64,000 nucleotides of DNA from Shinisaurus crocodilurus. Taxonomy: Eukaryota; Chordata; Lepidosauria; Squamata; Shinisauridae. Under the pieces are notes generated by a model. The model was not told the DNA's origin and did no database searches. It saw only the letters and a list, made by a program, of their open reading frames with translations. The stretch's first letter is position 1; each line of letters opens with the position of its first letter. The stretch covers positions 248,001 to 312,000 of the forward strand of contig JAHFWL010000220.1 in the NCBI GenBank assembly GCA_021292165.1. Reading direction: 5' to 3'. Positions 1-11,451 of the stretch are shown in pieces. Both the position numbers and the translations under genes were made by a program.

Positions 1-310
1 TATAGATTCTTCCCCCCCTCCTTTCAGTAGCCCAGGTGCCTTTAGCCAATCAGGATGAACTTCATCTGGGCCAGGCAGGGGAGGGGTGGCTCTTTGTCGC
101 ATGTGCATGCAAATAGCTGTGGCACCGGCCCTCAAAGGCATGGGAGACTCAGGAGCCATCAGAGAAACTATGTACATTTTGCATTTCCCAGCCCCCAGCT
201 GGGATTATACTTGTTTACATGTGAGGAGGTGTGTGTGTGTGTGTGTGTGTGGTGGTGGTGGTGCAGGAAACTCTTTACGCTTTTTCTCCACACATATAAA
301 ATGCATGCGC
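1..310 (-). mobile_element. LTR-like repeat, 5' part (minus)
   Basis: 1-90 is the reverse complement of 3770-3852 (CCAATCAGGATGAACTTCAT). 91-310 corresponds to the complement of 3190-3387 (CAGCTGGGATTATACTTGTT, TG repeat, CGCTTTTTCTCCACAC). The window opens inside this copy. Confidence 0.65.
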
Positions 311-345
311 AGTCTTCCGTTTCCCACAGAGCAGCTGCTGAAGTT

Positions 346-720
346 TATCAACATTCCTGCTATTTCTGATGTCCGGCAATGAGTGCCGTTGCTTATGAAA
401 CCCAAACGGTACCATCCTTGCGCAAGTGGGAGGCATCAGCAGGCTTGGGGGGGGGGGAATCTTGAGGTTTGCAGAACTAACAAAAGTTCTTAAGAGGTAA
501 ACAAACCCCCCCCCAAACCCAACAACTCTCATGGGGGTGGGGTGGGAGAGAACCCCAAAAGTAGCCCAGTGAGGACCGAGCATTTTCAGTGGGCACAAAA
601 AGAATGCTGACTGACTGTTGTGGGGTGGGGAGCCAGGACAGAAAACGGGGAGGGGGGTAGCGTAGAACGGTGTGGCTGGAATCCTGCACGGGGAGCGCTC
701 CACATTGCAACATTTTCAAT
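346..720 (+). repeat. Unnamed dispersed repeat F
   Basis: ATTTCTGATGTCCGGCAATG, a TGAAACCCAAACGGTACCAT-like block, and ACATTGCAACATTTT at the end. The same order occurs at 25495-25740, 30580-30800 and 57345-57745 (CAGCCAAAATGGCACCACCC). Class unknown. Confidence 0.6.
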
Positions 721-830
721 GTCAGTATGATTTTCTGGTATATCTTTAACCAAATGGCTTATCACGCCCTGGGGTTTTACATCACGGGAGGATAAAGCTA
801 TTGCAGAATAACTGAGTATAGCCTATGAAC

Positions 831-945
831 AAATAGAACAGCCTTCCCCAACCTGGCGCCCTCCTGATGCGTCTGGACTACAACACCCTGATGTAGTCCA
901 GACGCATCAGGAGGGCGCCAGGTTGGGGAAGGCTGGAACAGAGCC
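831..945. mobile_element. Type-D palindromic MITE
   Basis: Perfect arms 841-882 and 892-933 (42 bp), centre 883-891. Termini CAGCCTTCCCCAACC. Flanks AAATAGAA and GAACAGAG are at best a decayed duplication. Confidence 0.85.
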
Positions 946-1796
946 TTTTAGCGATGCATCACGGGCAGCGGGCGCGTGGGCAGTGATCTCTGGTACAACA
1001 GTTGTGGCTTTCTAAGCTTCTCTTCTATTTTGCCTCTTAAATGTTAGATTTAACATCCACATTTCTGTTTTGTCCGCTAAATGTTAGATTTAACGTCACT
1101 GTTAAATGTTACACAGTGCTTATTCCAAGAAATAACTTCCAATCTCCTATAAGTTTAGGGACTGCATTTAATCCGCCTAGATGACAATGAGAAAACTGTA
1201 GCGATTTTGTGCAGAATAACACAAAACATGCCAAATCTTCTGAAGCAATTTCGGCTTCCTCGCGCCGCGTTCTAATCCAATTCCATCCATATGGGCCGCA
1301 TTAAGAAAGCCACAACGAGGAAACCAGGAACAATAAACCACCCAATGAAAGTCTTACGTACTGTGAAGTAAAGTAGACGAGACAAGTGGGACCCGCAGTG
1401 AGGGGGGGAACCACCACCCCCAGAAACCAGTGGGGGCTGAGTGTGCTCACTGGCCGTGCTGGGAGCACGCCACGCTGCAGCCTTCTTAGATTGCTCCTGG
1501 CTGCCCAAGGCCCATGCTCTGACGGCCGCCAGAGACACGTACCCCATAATTCAGCCTTCTCCTGATGGAAATTGTAATAGTGCCCGCTTAAATCGATGAG
1601 GTAATGTAACCACTAGTTACAGGGGGAGGAAAGGGTGAATTGAACCCAGGGTGCATGTTTCGTAGCCCCTCCGTGGCCAGTTCTCTCTCTCTCTGCCTCT
1701 CCACCCGTGACCTCCAATGAAGCAGACTCTTAGCACCAAAGACTCAAAGCTGCCTATATGCATCCTGCAAATATGAATAGACGGACTGTAAGTATA
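940..1796. other. No gene recognised
   Basis: Unique-looking DNA; no domain or known repeat recognised. A short direct repeat, TAAATGTTAGATTTAAC, occurs at 1036-1053 and 1078-1095. Confidence 0.5.
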
Positions 1797-1975
1797 CAGG
1801 CCTGTGGCTCACGCTGGCTCAGCTTGTCTGAGCGTGGAAAGCTAAGCAGGGTCAGGCCTGGTTATTACTTGGATGGGAGACCCCTCCTCTAGTTTCCTGC
1901 ATTGAGCAGGGGGTTGGACTCGATGGCCTTGTAGGCGCCTTCCAACTCTATCTATGAAATCTATGAAATAAAACT
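1797..1975 (+). mobile_element. 5S rRNA-derived SINE with CR1-type tail
   Basis: The first roughly 95 nt follow 5S rRNA, including the Pol III internal control region: AAGCTAAGCAGGGTCAGGCC (box A region) and TACTTGGATGGGAGACC (box C region). After a short linker (CCTCCTCTAGTTTCCTGC) comes the CR1 3' end (GTTGGACTCGATGGCCTTGT, TTCCAACTCTA) and a tail of ATCTATGAA repeats. No tRNA or Deu-like core is visible. The tail suggests mobilisation by CR1 machinery. Confidence 0.88.
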
Positions 1976-2154
1976 AATAAATGTCTTTATTCGTTTTAAA
2001 CCTTGTATGGACAATCCGTTTCCTTTTAAGAGCCTTTTAGCAAGGGTTTAGCAACCCACGTGGTGATAACCAGTTTCAAGAACCAGGCTGTGCATAAGGG
2101 GGGAAACTCTGCTTCGTCCTAACCAGTATAAGACCGACTCCTTCCCATATCCTG

Positions 2155-2280
2155 CAACATTCCCAACCTGATGACCTCCAGACGTGTCGGACTGCAGCTC
2201 CCCATGATTCCCATCTGGCATGGCTAGATGGGAGTTGTAGTCGAACACTTCTGGAGGAGGGCACCAGGAAGGCTGCCGAA
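2155..2280. repeat. Type-D MITE, decayed
   Basis: AACCTGATGACCTCCAGACG ... GGGAGTTGTAGTCGAACA ... GAGGGCACCAGGAAGGCTG. Related short decayed copies lie at 14446-14531, 24901-24980, 43436-43500, 46489-46580 and 56200-56315. Confidence 0.6.
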
Positions 2281-2432
2281 ACGCCTAATTCCAGCTGAAG
2301 GGACTCGTGTATTTCATTCCTGCTTCCTGCTTTGCTCCTGCCTGTAAGCTTCAACCCTGCAACAGGAAAGGGACGTTCTAGTATTTGTAGCCTTCTTCCA
2401 CATAATTTAAAAATGATAAACCACTCATTCTT

Positions 2433-2580
2433 CTAGAGCAGTGTTCTCCAACCTTGGGTCCCCAGATGTTTTTGGCCTACAGCTCCCAGCATGCCCCAGC
2501 CAGCGTAGCTGGCTGGGGCATGCTGGGAGTTGTAGGCCACAAACATCTGGGGACCCAAGGTTGGAGAACACTGCTCTAGA
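2433..2580. mobile_element. Type-A palindromic hAT MITE
   Basis: Near-perfect palindrome, CAGTGTTCTCCAACC termini, centre near 2508. Flanks TTCTAGAG and CTCTAGAG are an 8-bp duplication with one mismatch. Confidence 0.88.
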
Positions 2581-3189
2581 GGCTGGGAATTGTGAACCGC
2601 GAGTGCTGGATCCCTCACCACCCGCTCAGGAAACAAAGGTCGCCGCTGCCCATCACCCAAGCAGCCATCATCGCAGGGAACGTCTTTGGATGTCTCAGTG
2701 GTGATTCTTGACAGGAAATGATGGATCAGGGCAGCCAGCCGGGTGGAAAATGACCACGTATGTATTATGAGGAAAGGCGAAAGGGAGCAGATTGTCACTA
2801 GACTAGACGCTAGTCAGTATTGACCTTTCTTTCATCCTGAGAATGTCAGATTTCCTGGAGGTGTCTGTCGAGCATAAAGGAAAAGGGCCCTCAAAGACAC
2901 AAACAAAGCAAATCAATGGCCAATGAGGATAGTGATATTGTACGAAAACGGAAGTGCACACGCCAATAAATAATCCAAAGTTGAACACTAATTCCCCAGA
3001 GGCGCATCTGTGAATGCTGTTGAGGTGGCCCATAGCCGCCAACATCTCACAATCACAAGTGGGTGGGGACTGCAACAAAATGTTGCAGCGTATCCTCCCT
3101 CTTTAAATGAGCAGTCGCCTTCAGGGTTCCAGCTATTCTCTCCAAATGGGCCACACCGCCCTCCACCATTTTTCTTTTTCAACTGTCAC

Positions 3190-4300
3190 CATGTATGAAT
3201 GCTGCGAAGAAAAGCCGACCCTTCTCACACACACACACACACACACACACATGTGTAAAAAAGTGTAATCCCAGCTACAGGCTGGGGGGCTTCATGATGC
3301 AAATGTACTAGGCTTTAGAGTCTCTTGTTAAATGTGCATAGTTTCCCTTTGATGTCCCTGTTCCCAAGTATTTGCATGCAAATATGATATGATTGCACTC
3401 TTCCAGTACTTGAAGGGTTGTCACACAGAGGAGGGCCAGGATCTCTTCTCCATCATCCCAGTTTGCAGGACACGGAATAATGGGCTCAAGTTACAGGAAC
3501 CCAGATTCCACCTGAACATCAGGAAAAATTTCCTGACTGTCAGAGCAATAAGACAATGGAACCAACTACCTAGGGAGGTGGTGGGCTCTCCCACTCTGGA
3601 GGCATTCAAGGTGCGGCTGGACGGCCATCTGTCAGGGATGCTTTGACCTGGATTCCTGCATTGAGCAGGGGGTTGGACTCGACGGCCTGGTAGGCCCCTT
3701 CCAACTCCACTTTTCTATGATTCTATGAAATCTGGCCCAAGCACTCTAGTCATAATCAGGAGCCACCTCTCTCCCCCCCCCCCAGCCCAGATGAAGTTCA
3801 TCCTGATTGGCCAAAGACAGCTGGGCTGCTGAAAGGAGGGGTGGGGGAGGAATCTATACTGCCAGCTGTGGCTTTTGGGTGTTGTTGTTGTCTGGACGCG
3901 AAGGAGCACGGAGTAGGGCTTTTTGCTGAGGCAAGCCCTAAAGAAGACCAACCCCCAGGCAAGGAGTAAGTGCCTGGGTGTTTATATAGTAAGGGACTAG
4001 TTTTGTTGTTTTGTAGCTCTGCTGTATGTACCAAAGTGTCTCCCCACCTTTTCTCCGTCTTCCCTCATTCCCCACCTTTTATTGTAATCTGTTTACCTTG
4101 AATAAACTTTCCTGGTTTTACCCCACACGGTGTGTGTGGTTCCTCTGTGGTTCAGTGCTAAATCCAGTGTATAGACCCAAGGGCAAGGCCCTGAGAGAAT
4201 CAGGTCAAGACGGCAGAGCGAAGGCTGGCAGTTTTGCACCTTTGATCTCTCGTCTTGAGATAAAGGACTGGTTGGCAGTCCTTCACAAATGCAATGTGTA
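3190..4300 (+). mobile_element. Solo LTR-like element split by CR1
   Basis: The left part (3190-3387) has a CA repeat. A CR1 fragment occupies 3388-3727. The right part (3728-4300) has a CCAAT-like region, a TATA-like GTTTATATAGTAAG near 3980 and a polyadenylation signal in CTTGAATAAACTTTCCTGG near 4097, followed by a U5-like segment to about 4300. This arrangement matches 21000-21505 and suggests an LTR. No internal region or second LTR is adjacent. Confidence 0.65.
3388..3727 (+). mobile_element. CR1 LINE 3' end
   Basis: Encodes the last 85 CR1 residues ([20 protein letters not shown] onward to the terminal SGML and TGA), followed by the CR1 3' untranslated region and an ATTCTATG tail (3714-3727). 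It is inserted within an LTR-like repeat, separating 3190-3387 from 3728-4300. Confidence 0.92.
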
Positions 4301-4311
4301 TTCATTGACTG

Positions 4312-4470
4312 GGTTCACACACCACACACTAAGCCTCAGTAGGTTAATTTCTACTGAGGCTTAGTGTGTCATCTGCTCCGCGCAGGGTGGTTTATAAGCC
4401 AACCTGCTAAGCCATGGCTTGTTACAGGGTTAAGATAACCCTAGCGGGTTTAGTGTGTCGTCCGAACCTG
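4312..4470. repeat. Small foldback element
   Basis: An inner perfect palindrome, ACACTAAGCCTCAGTAG and its complement around GTTAATTT (about 4325-4370), lies within a larger element bounded by GGTTCACACACCACAC and GTGTGTCGTCCGAACC. Confidence 0.6.
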
Positions 4471-4861
4471 GGGTCTTGGGGAAAGAGGAGAAGCGCGGTG
4501 GCGGCGGCGGCAAGAAAGGGCCGGGGAGAAGTCCTGAGGCCCTGCATTTCCTCTCGAGGAAACGCAGCAGCATAGGGATCGTTGCCCTTGCTCGGTGGGA
4601 CTGCAACTCAGCTGAGTAGCGGCCCTGCCAAGCAACAGCAATGAGCCTCTGAAAGCTGCCAAAAAGTGCCATTTGGGCACTTTGGGGCAGCTGTCGTCCC
4701 CTCTCCTCTCCTCTTCCCCTCCGTGCTCCCGCATTGTCCCCTGGGATACTGATGGGAGGACTGATGACTGAGGGAGGAAGAGCGGAGTGCCTCCGGAACC
4801 CCACTGTGCCCAAGCATTAGTTGGGCATAGTGGGGCCCCAAGCAACTTTAGAGCCTCTGTG

Positions 4862-5013
4862 GGCTTAGAGCAGTGTTTCTCAACCTTGGGTCCCCAGATG
4901 TTTTTGGCCTACAACTCCCAGCATGCCCCAGCCAGCATAGCTGGCTGGGGCATGCTGGGAGTTGTAGGCCAAAAACATCTGGGGACCCAAGGTTGAGAAA
5001 CACTGGCTTAGAG
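4862..5013. mobile_element. Type-A palindromic hAT MITE
   Basis: Palindrome with CAGTGTTTCTCAACC termini, flanked by the exact 8-bp duplication GCTTAGAG. Confidence 0.88.
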
Positions 5014-5446
5014 TGTCAGGTGAACCAGCCAGTGCCTCTCCCAGCCTGAATCTACCTGGACACTGTGATCAACATCCGAGGACTTCCTCTGAGTGCCACC
5101 TCCAACCAAGGGAGGCTCGGAGGGTGGCAACAAGGGTGAGGGCCTTCTCAGTGGTGCCCCCCCTGACTCCCTTGCCATTGCGGCCCGCCTGGCGCCAATG
5201 CTGTCATCTTTTCAGCCCCGGGTTAAGACTGCCCTCTTCTCCCAGGCATTTAATGGCTTTTAACATTTAATGGCATTTAACAGGTTTAGTTTTGTATCTA
5301 AAAAAATTGTTTTAGGTGTTAAAATTGTTTTAAAATTTTGTATATTGGGGAAAAAATATCTTGTTTTTATTGTATTGTGGTTCGTGTTTTTATGAACTGT
5401 TGCGAACTGCCCAGAGAGCTTCAGCTATTGTGCCATACAGAAATAA

Positions 5447-5479
<33 letters not shown>

Positions 5480-5483
5480 TATA
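5010..5483 (+). mobile_element. L2 LINE 3' end
   Basis: Degraded C-terminal coding traces of L2 type (GTGAGGGCCTTCTCAGTGG, 'RAFSVVAPL', then 'PLPLRPAW' and a VKTALFSQAF-like block). The L2-like 3' untranslated region follows (GAACTGCCCAGAGAGCTTC, ATTGTGCCATACAGAAATAA) with an AAT microsatellite tail at 5448-5480. A MIR-like SINE is inserted at the tail. Confidence 0.75.
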
Positions 5484-5734
5484 GCCAGTGTGGCATAGTG
5501 GTGAGAGTGTTGGACTGGGACTCGGGAGATCCGGGTTCTAGTCCTCGCTCGGCCATGAAGCTCACTGGGTGACTTTGGGCCAGTCACTGACTCTCAGCCG
5601 CCCTCACCTACCTCACAGGGTTGTTGTGAGGATAAAAGGGAGAGGAGGAGGAGGATTATGTAAGCCGCCTTGAGTTCCTTGCAGGAAAAAAGGCGGGGGA
5701 TAAAGATAATAAATAAATAAATAAATAAATAAAT
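5484..5734 (+). mobile_element. MIR-like CORE-SINE
   Basis: tRNA-like head with Pol III box A (TGGCATAGTGGTGAG) and box B (GGGTTCTAGTCC). The MIR-type core follows (CTGGGTGACTTTGGGCCAG, CTCACAGGGTTGTTGTGAGG), then an L2-like tail (GCCGCCTTGAGTTCCTTGC, AATAAATAAATA). Full length, inserted at the tail of an L2 fragment. Confidence 0.88.
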
Positions 5735-5841
5735 GGATTTAGGACCTTACCCCCCAAATAGGTTCAGAACCTTTAAAGTTCAGACTGAAACCTGGAATGG
5801 ATACACTGCCCCGCTGACACTGGCGCCACCAGCCTCCACTG

Positions 5842-5895
5842 CAGTGTTCTCCAACCTTGGGTCCCCAGATGTTTTTGGCCTACAACTCCCAGCAT
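5842..5895 (+). repeat. Type-A MITE, left half only
   Basis: CAGTGTTCTCCAACCTTGGG through ACTCCCAGCATGG, then abruptly joined to unrelated LTR-like sequence. Confidence 0.75.
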
Positions 5896-5924
5896 GGCGC
5901 CTCAGAGTCTCCCTTGGCAGTTGA

Positions 5925-6100
5925 TGTCTCAGTGCCACAGCAGCTATTTGCATACAAATGCCCCACACCTGCCACACATTTGCATGGGATTCCCAACCTC
6001 CAGCTGGGATTATACTTGTTTACACGTGTGGAGGGGTGTGTGTGTGTGTGTGTGTGTGTGTGGTGCAGGAAATTCTGACGCTTTTTCTCCACAAGGAGAC
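5925..6100 (-). repeat. LTR-like repeat fragment with TG repeat
   Basis: CCAGCTGGGATTATACTTGT, TG repeat and CTTTTTCTCCACA match 190-300. Only the CA/TG-repeat portion remains. Confidence 0.6.
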
Positions 6101-6612
6101 TTAACCGAAAGCACCCACGCCAGCCCCAGGAGGCAGCGGGGCCCCTTTGTGAGAAGTTTGGAGATGTAGCAAACTAGCAAGATGATCATCTTAAGCTTAA
6201 GAGAGACACCTGCCTATTTTTTTTTTTTTTTTTTGTGAAAATATATCACCCGACCCATCTACTCACAGCAGAAGATTAAGCTACAGATGGCTTGCGGTGG
6301 TGGTTGTTTTCTGATCAGGGGTGCTTCCAGACGGAGCTTTTATTGTGCAATTGTGCTGCCTCACTCACAGGATTCGATGGGGCGTGTATGTGTGTTAATG
6401 CCAGATGACACTGTCATCCATTTGGAACCCTCCTGTGTTTTCCTACTGCTTCTTCCATCTTTTTTTCACTGCAGGAAAAAAAAAAAAGCAATTATGGAAG
6501 AAAAGACAGCATAGCTGCACAATGCCTTTTGATTGGGAGCGGGGGGGGGGGAGTCCTCCATTTGCAAGCAATCCTTTGCAAGCAAGTTGTCAATCCTAGT
6601 CTGCACAGCTAC

Positions 6613-6650
<38 letters not shown>

Positions 6651-6806
6651 GGCCTTAATTCTGCCATAAATAACATAATGAGGGTTAGGGAAGTGTTGTA
6701 GTCCCAGAAAGAGCTAGGTAGTGTGTGATGTGTTCACCACCTTCCAAGAAGTATTTGTGCTTCCTACAGAAGTCAATGGATGATCAATTTACAGAGATGT
6801 GGAGTC

Positions 6807-6841
<35 letters not shown>

Positions 6842-7079
6842 TTATATTGAAATATTAGAGTTCAGGATGCAGTTCAACCTTACTCCTTTTGGGTAGAGTC
6901 AGTTCATTTCAAGATTATTTCAGTGTGATGTCTTTCTTCTTGTCATCATGATTAGGATTGTTAATATTTTTTTGGTTAAAACTCTCTCTGTGTGTGTGTG
7001 TGTGTGTGTGTGCTATTTTTGTATTTCCTCATTTTTTTTACCCGTTTGTTGGATAGGTAAGGGTAAGGCACATCGCTGA
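6101..7079. other. Upstream flank of CpG island, no gene
   Basis: Contains T, CA, TTA and TG tracts. A GTGCTTCCAGACGGAGCTTT segment near 6320 recurs at 10310, 20205 and 34328 as a short dispersed repeat. No coding signal. Confidence 0.5.
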
Positions 7080-8140
7080 AACGATGGATCCTCGCCAAGA
7101 ATGATATCGACGGAACGCGCAACCACGCGCGCGGACCCCTTCTTGCCCTCCCGCCCCAGTTCTGCTGCGGCGCTCAGGCCTGAGAACCCGAGAGACGACG
7201 CGCGCAACCTCGTGTGCCAGGCTCGATAAAAAAAAACAAAAAAAAAAACAGCTGGAATCATGCCCCTCCCCATCTCCCCTCCCCGCTCCTGGCTTGCTGA
7301 GCGCCTTCCCCTTTTGTTCCAGGCAAAGCTGTGGGAGAAAGCGCCGGGGCCGGCATTCAAGGCGCGCACGCGAGAAGATCTCCGCTAGCAGAAAGGGGGG
7401 GGGACCCACACCCACCCCACAAGAGGCCGCAGGATCGCGCCCTCGCTCTCTTTCTCCTCCCCCAGGCGGTGGAACCGAGGCGCCCAAGGGAGAGCGCGCG
7501 GCGACCTCGGCCTCAGCAGCATCCTTGGACCGGCATCTCCTCCTGCGCGTCCCGCCCCTTCTCTCCCCGGAGCGGCGTCCTCGCGCCTGGTGACGGCTGG
7601 ATGCAGCAGCGAGCTTTGCCGCCGAAGGGAGTGGCCGGCGCCCCTTCCGCGGATTGCGGCCGCCCCGGGTCTGTTTGCCTGAGGGTTGCGGCGTGGCCTC
7701 GGTCAGCCTAGAAGAGAGGCCGGCTCTCTGGACTGGCTCCTTCCTTTCCTCTCCCAAAAGAGCTGCATGGATGTTAGAAAGAAGGTAAGCAGAGCGCGGG
7801 AGGATGAGGGCGGCTGGGAAGCGACAGGAGGGCGGAGAGCTGCGGCGGGTCGTGGGCAATCCTCCGCTGAGCCAGCAACAAAGGAGACGCTGGCGGAAGA
7901 GTTCTTAGCAGGAGCCCCTTTTTTGGGGGGGGGGCGGGGAGTTCGCAGGGCTTTGCGCAAACGTGCCTGCCTTGGAAGCCGCCGCCGGTAGCGGCTTTTT
8001 GGGCGCCGCGGAAGGCGGCCGGGTGGAGAGAGACGGGGGGCAGCTCGCAGAATCCAGCGCGGAGCTAGAGCGGGCCGGAGGGTTCGCCGCGAGGGGCTCC
8101 CGCGCCGCCGCCGCGGCGGATGAGCTTGAAGGGGTCTCGT
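7080..8140 (+). promoter_or_regulatory. CLIP2: CpG island, probable CLIP2 promoter
   Basis: About 1 kb of strongly GC-rich, CpG-dense sequence (many CGCG, GCCGCC and GGCGG runs) stands out from the AT-richer, CpG-poor surroundings. It is nearly free of interspersed repeats, which is typical of a housekeeping-type vertebrate promoter. I see no convincing TATA box near a plausible start, so dispersed initiation is likely. It lies about 29 kb upstream of the CLIP2 start-codon exon on the same strand, with no other host gene nearby, so assignment to CLIP2 is by position. The long open frames on both strands here are a by-product of base composition. Confidence 0.75.
7300..7784 (+). other. CLIP2: Candidate CLIP2 noncoding exon 1
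   Basis: A good splice donor (AAG followed by GTAAGC, GT at 7785-7786) sits inside the CpG island. The 5' limit is unknown; 7300 is only a placeholder. CLIP2 genes characteristically start with an untranslated exon followed by a long intron. If spliced to the acceptor at 36984-36985, two ATGs at 7767 and 7771 would begin short upstream reading frames that cross the junction and stop within exon 2 (11 and 18 codons). The donor choice is inferred and RNA data would settle it. Confidence 0.5.
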
Positions 8141-9496
8141 CTCGGGGGCCAGCCCTGCGCACCACCCCTCCTTGTCCTTGTGTGGGAAAGCGCTCTTATT
8201 ATGGGGTGTATTTTGTGTGCTAGGGATGACATGGAGAGGAGGGCAGCTTTTGGATCCCCCCCCTGTCTTCCCCCCCCCCCAGATTTGGAGGAGAAACATT
8301 GGTAGAAAAGTATTTATATTGCCACTGATTTCAGAATAAATTGCTGTTATTATTGGGAGGGGGGGGTGAAGAGTGTTGCTAGGAATCCACTTCTTTCTTT
8401 TTTAAAAAAATGAAAATATCCAGCGTTAATAGTACCCTTTCCCCATCTTGATAAACCTGTTTACACCGCCGTTTATGAAATCCTGCTTCAGTCTGGGTTT
8501 TTGTCTTGGCGATACCGAAGTTTTGGGAGGCCCGTTGCAGAGAACAGTTTGGAAGGGGTTGGCTGACAACCGGTCGTAGTTCGGGCATCTTTGGTACCAG
8601 GGCTGAACGTACCCCAACCAAACCTGGCTTTCCAGCGCTGAGAAGTGCAGTAAAATATTTAGGGCCTCTGAGCACATGCAGAATGCTTCTCCTCTCACCT
8701 CTGGCAAGCTAGGAGGGCAGCTCACTCGTGTTTGCACATGGTTGCTTGATTGAGATTTGGTAGAAGATGGCAGCTGAATGTGTGATTGATTCCTCCTCCT
8801 CCTTTTTTTTAGAGTTGTGTTTGAGGTGATGCAGGATCTCACGCCGTGGTGGTTCATCATCTCTATGTGCAAGTCACCACTGCATGTTGCAATAATCAAG
8901 CAGTGAACCCTTGTAATAACTTCCTACTGCATTTTGGAGCAGGGTGATAAACTTCCAGGTCAGGGTGCATGGCAGGATCCCTGCAATGATGGACTTGGCA
9001 GGTGGGACTGCTTTCTGCTCTCAAGAAAGAAAGAAGATACAGCTCTGCCCCGATATTCAGGCGATGAGGTCTCTGTGTTGCCGGGAGAATCCTCTGCCTC
9101 TAAGCCTCAGTTCCCCAGCTGTAAAATGGGCACAATAGTTATGTCACCAGGGTGTGTGTGTGTGTGTTTAAGCAATTTCTGCCTGCCGGCTGTTCTAAGT
9201 GGCTTAACTGTGTGTGAAAAGGAAAAGACAAGATCACTGAAAGGCCCCACGAAAACCATTTACCAAAACAGAATCAATTTTTTGAAAGCTATGAGCTAAC
9301 CAATAACTGTAAAGCGACAACAGGCCCCTGAATGCATGTTGAAATATATATATATATATATATAGATAATATAATATATTAAAAATGCAGCACTTCTTTA
9401 TAATTTGAAAGCTTGGTTTTGGGTAAGTCTCTTTTGGTAAGGCGTTCTGGAGTTGCAGATCTACCCCTGGATAAGCCAAGCTGTGTGACTTAGGGA
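8141..9496. other. Start of intron 1, no feature recognised
   Basis: After the CpG island the sequence becomes ordinary intronic DNA with a TA tract at 9341-9363. No repeat family recognised with confidence. Confidence 0.5.
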
Positions 9497-9632
9497 ACAA
9501 TCCTATGCATGTTTAGACAGAAAAAAAAAAGTCCCACAACTCCCAGCATTCCTCAGCCAACATGACTGGCTGGCAAATGCTGGGTGTTGTAGGACTTTTT
9601 TCTGTCTACACATGCATAAGATTGCACCCTTT
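9497..9632. repeat. Type-C palindromic repeat
   Basis: Outer arms CAATCCTATGCATGTTTAGA / CTACACATGCATAAGATTG with CAGAAAAAA, and an inner core ACTCCCAGCATTCCTCAGCC. The outer arms resemble the repeat at 11122-11315, the core that of types A, B and D. Confidence 0.75.
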
Positions 9633-9961
9633 ATTATTCTTAGGTCTTCCACAGGTTTGTAATCTTTCGACAGGTTTGTAATCAGTCACCTCAGGCGGCA
9701 GATGCTGGATAATGTGGAGGGGGCGGCAGTGGCAGACCCCTGGCTGTTCCCCTGTGTTGGAGGACAGAGCTGTGTGTTCAGGCAGCCTGCCCAGTGCTGC
9801 CTAGGCTGGCCTAGCGCCCTCAGGTGAGGTACAGGATGGTGTTTCATCACCGGCGTTGAAGTAAGATTCAGCTGCCAGTCTAGACAGCTTCTTTAGGTGG
9901 AGGTGAGGCGGGGACTGCCACCATCTTGTCCTTTGCCTCAGGCAGCAAAATGTCTTTGGTG

Positions 9962-10219
9962 TACAGTCACGCCTTGGATTGAGAGCATAATTCGTTCCGG
10001 AAACGTGCTTGTAATCCAAAACACTCTTATATCAAAACGAAATCCCCCCCAAAAAAATATTTGTACAGAGATTTTTAATTTAAGCCGTACTACAGTACTT
10101 TTATTGCAAGACGTCGCTTGTATATCAAGTAAAAAAAAAATTAAATTAATATTTAAAAATTTGCTTGTCTTGCAAAACGCTCTCAAACCAAGTTACTTGC
10201 AATCCAAGGTATTACTGTA
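9962..10219. mobile_element. Tigger/TcMar-like MITE
   Basis: 254 bp (9964-10217) with inverted termini CAGTCACGCCTTGGATT and AATCCAAGGTATTACTG, flanked by TA dinucleotides. It is the reverse-complement counterpart of 34947-35197. No ORF. Confidence 0.78.
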
Positions 10220-10838
10220 TATAGAACTTGGCAAGCTGAGAGGAATCCTGCAATCCTGCAAGCCTGCAATCCTCTACATACTTTCCTGAGATGTCTAAGT
10301 AGACACGGGGTGCTTCCAGATGAGGCTTTCATATTGCCATCATCCTGCATGATTCACAGAGAGCTTTTCTACGCGAGAAAAATCCACTGTATCTACTTTT
10401 GGTTTCATCGCAGAATTGAGGTCCAAGCACTACACGAAGAGCGTTTCCTTTCCTGCTTTTCTGCTACATAACCTCTAGGTGGCACTGTGCTATAGCGGAA
10501 TAGCACAAGTGGAAAAAGCGTTTCTTTCACTTTCTTTAAATAATACCACATTTTCCCTGCTCTAAAAAATACTCGCTGGAAGTGCTGTTTACAGCCAGAA
10601 GCAAAACTGGGGGGACACTACGTTGTCTAAAGAACCCATAAAGCACCATGAGTAGGGAATGACGAGTCACCAATAAATGCCTTTTGTAGAAAAGCTCGGA
10701 ATGTTACAGGGGGTCCAGACGTCACCATCTTTCACTTGTAACCCACCCATGTTTTCCCACTGCTTCCTTTTTTTTTTTTTTTTTTTACTGTTTTGGCTAC
10801 ATAAGCAATGCCACACACAGACTGAGCATTGGAAATAG

Positions 10839-10983
10839 AGCAGTGTTCTCCAACCTTGGGTCCCCAGATGTTTTTGGCCTACAACTCCCAGCATGCCCCA
10901 GCCAGCTAAGCTGGCTGGGGCATGCTGGGAGTTGTAGGACAAAAACATCTGGGGATCCAAGGTTGGAGAACACTGGTCTAAAC
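10839..10983. mobile_element. Type-A palindromic hAT MITE
   Basis: Palindrome with CAGTGTTCTCCAACC termini and the shared ACTCCCAGCATGCCCCAGCC core. The flanking duplication is not recognisable. Confidence 0.85.
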
Positions 10984-11121
10984 ATGCATAGCATGGCACC
11001 CTCAATGATTGTGTTTGTAATATGCTGGGTTTATTTTAAACATACACGACTCACGGATCCCTTGTGGATATTAAGAAAAATTTAAAATAGATCAATAGAT
11101 GCAACAGCTTCTAGAAATTTA

Positions 11122-11315
11122 GGCTGTAATCCTATACTGGTTTATCTGGGAGTAAGTCCCATTGAAGGCAGTGGGGATTACTTCTGAGTTGACATATATA
11201 GGATTGCACTGCACGGAAATCTACAGTGCAATCGTATGCATGCTTACTCAGAAGTAAGTCCCACTATTTCCAATAGCTTCTGTGCTTAGGTAAGTGTGCA
11301 CAAGATCGTAGCCCA
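11122..11315. repeat. GCAATCCTATGCATGTTTAC-type repeat, two units
   Basis: Two units (11122-11212, 11223-11315) of a palindrome-like repeat with CAATC-TATGCATGCTTACTC, AGAAGTAAGTCCCACT and complementary ends. Related copies at 37677-37762 and 39985-40052. Commonly dispersed in sauropsid genomes; class unknown to me. Confidence 0.65.
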
Positions 11316-11451
11316 AGTCATCAAACACCACCAAAGCACAAGTAATATTTAGGGCCATAATGAAGTCAATTGCACAGAATCCACAAATCTTTTGATTTTG
11401 GAATAATTAAAGTAAAAATATTTATTTAAAACGTTTATTTATCTTTTAAAA

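Noticed and set aside
7038..8299. Long open frames (up to 273 codons) on both strands of the CpG island
   Set aside because: They are Arg/Pro/Ala/Gly-rich, overlap on both strands and have no domain similarity; GC-rich sequence simply lacks stop codons.
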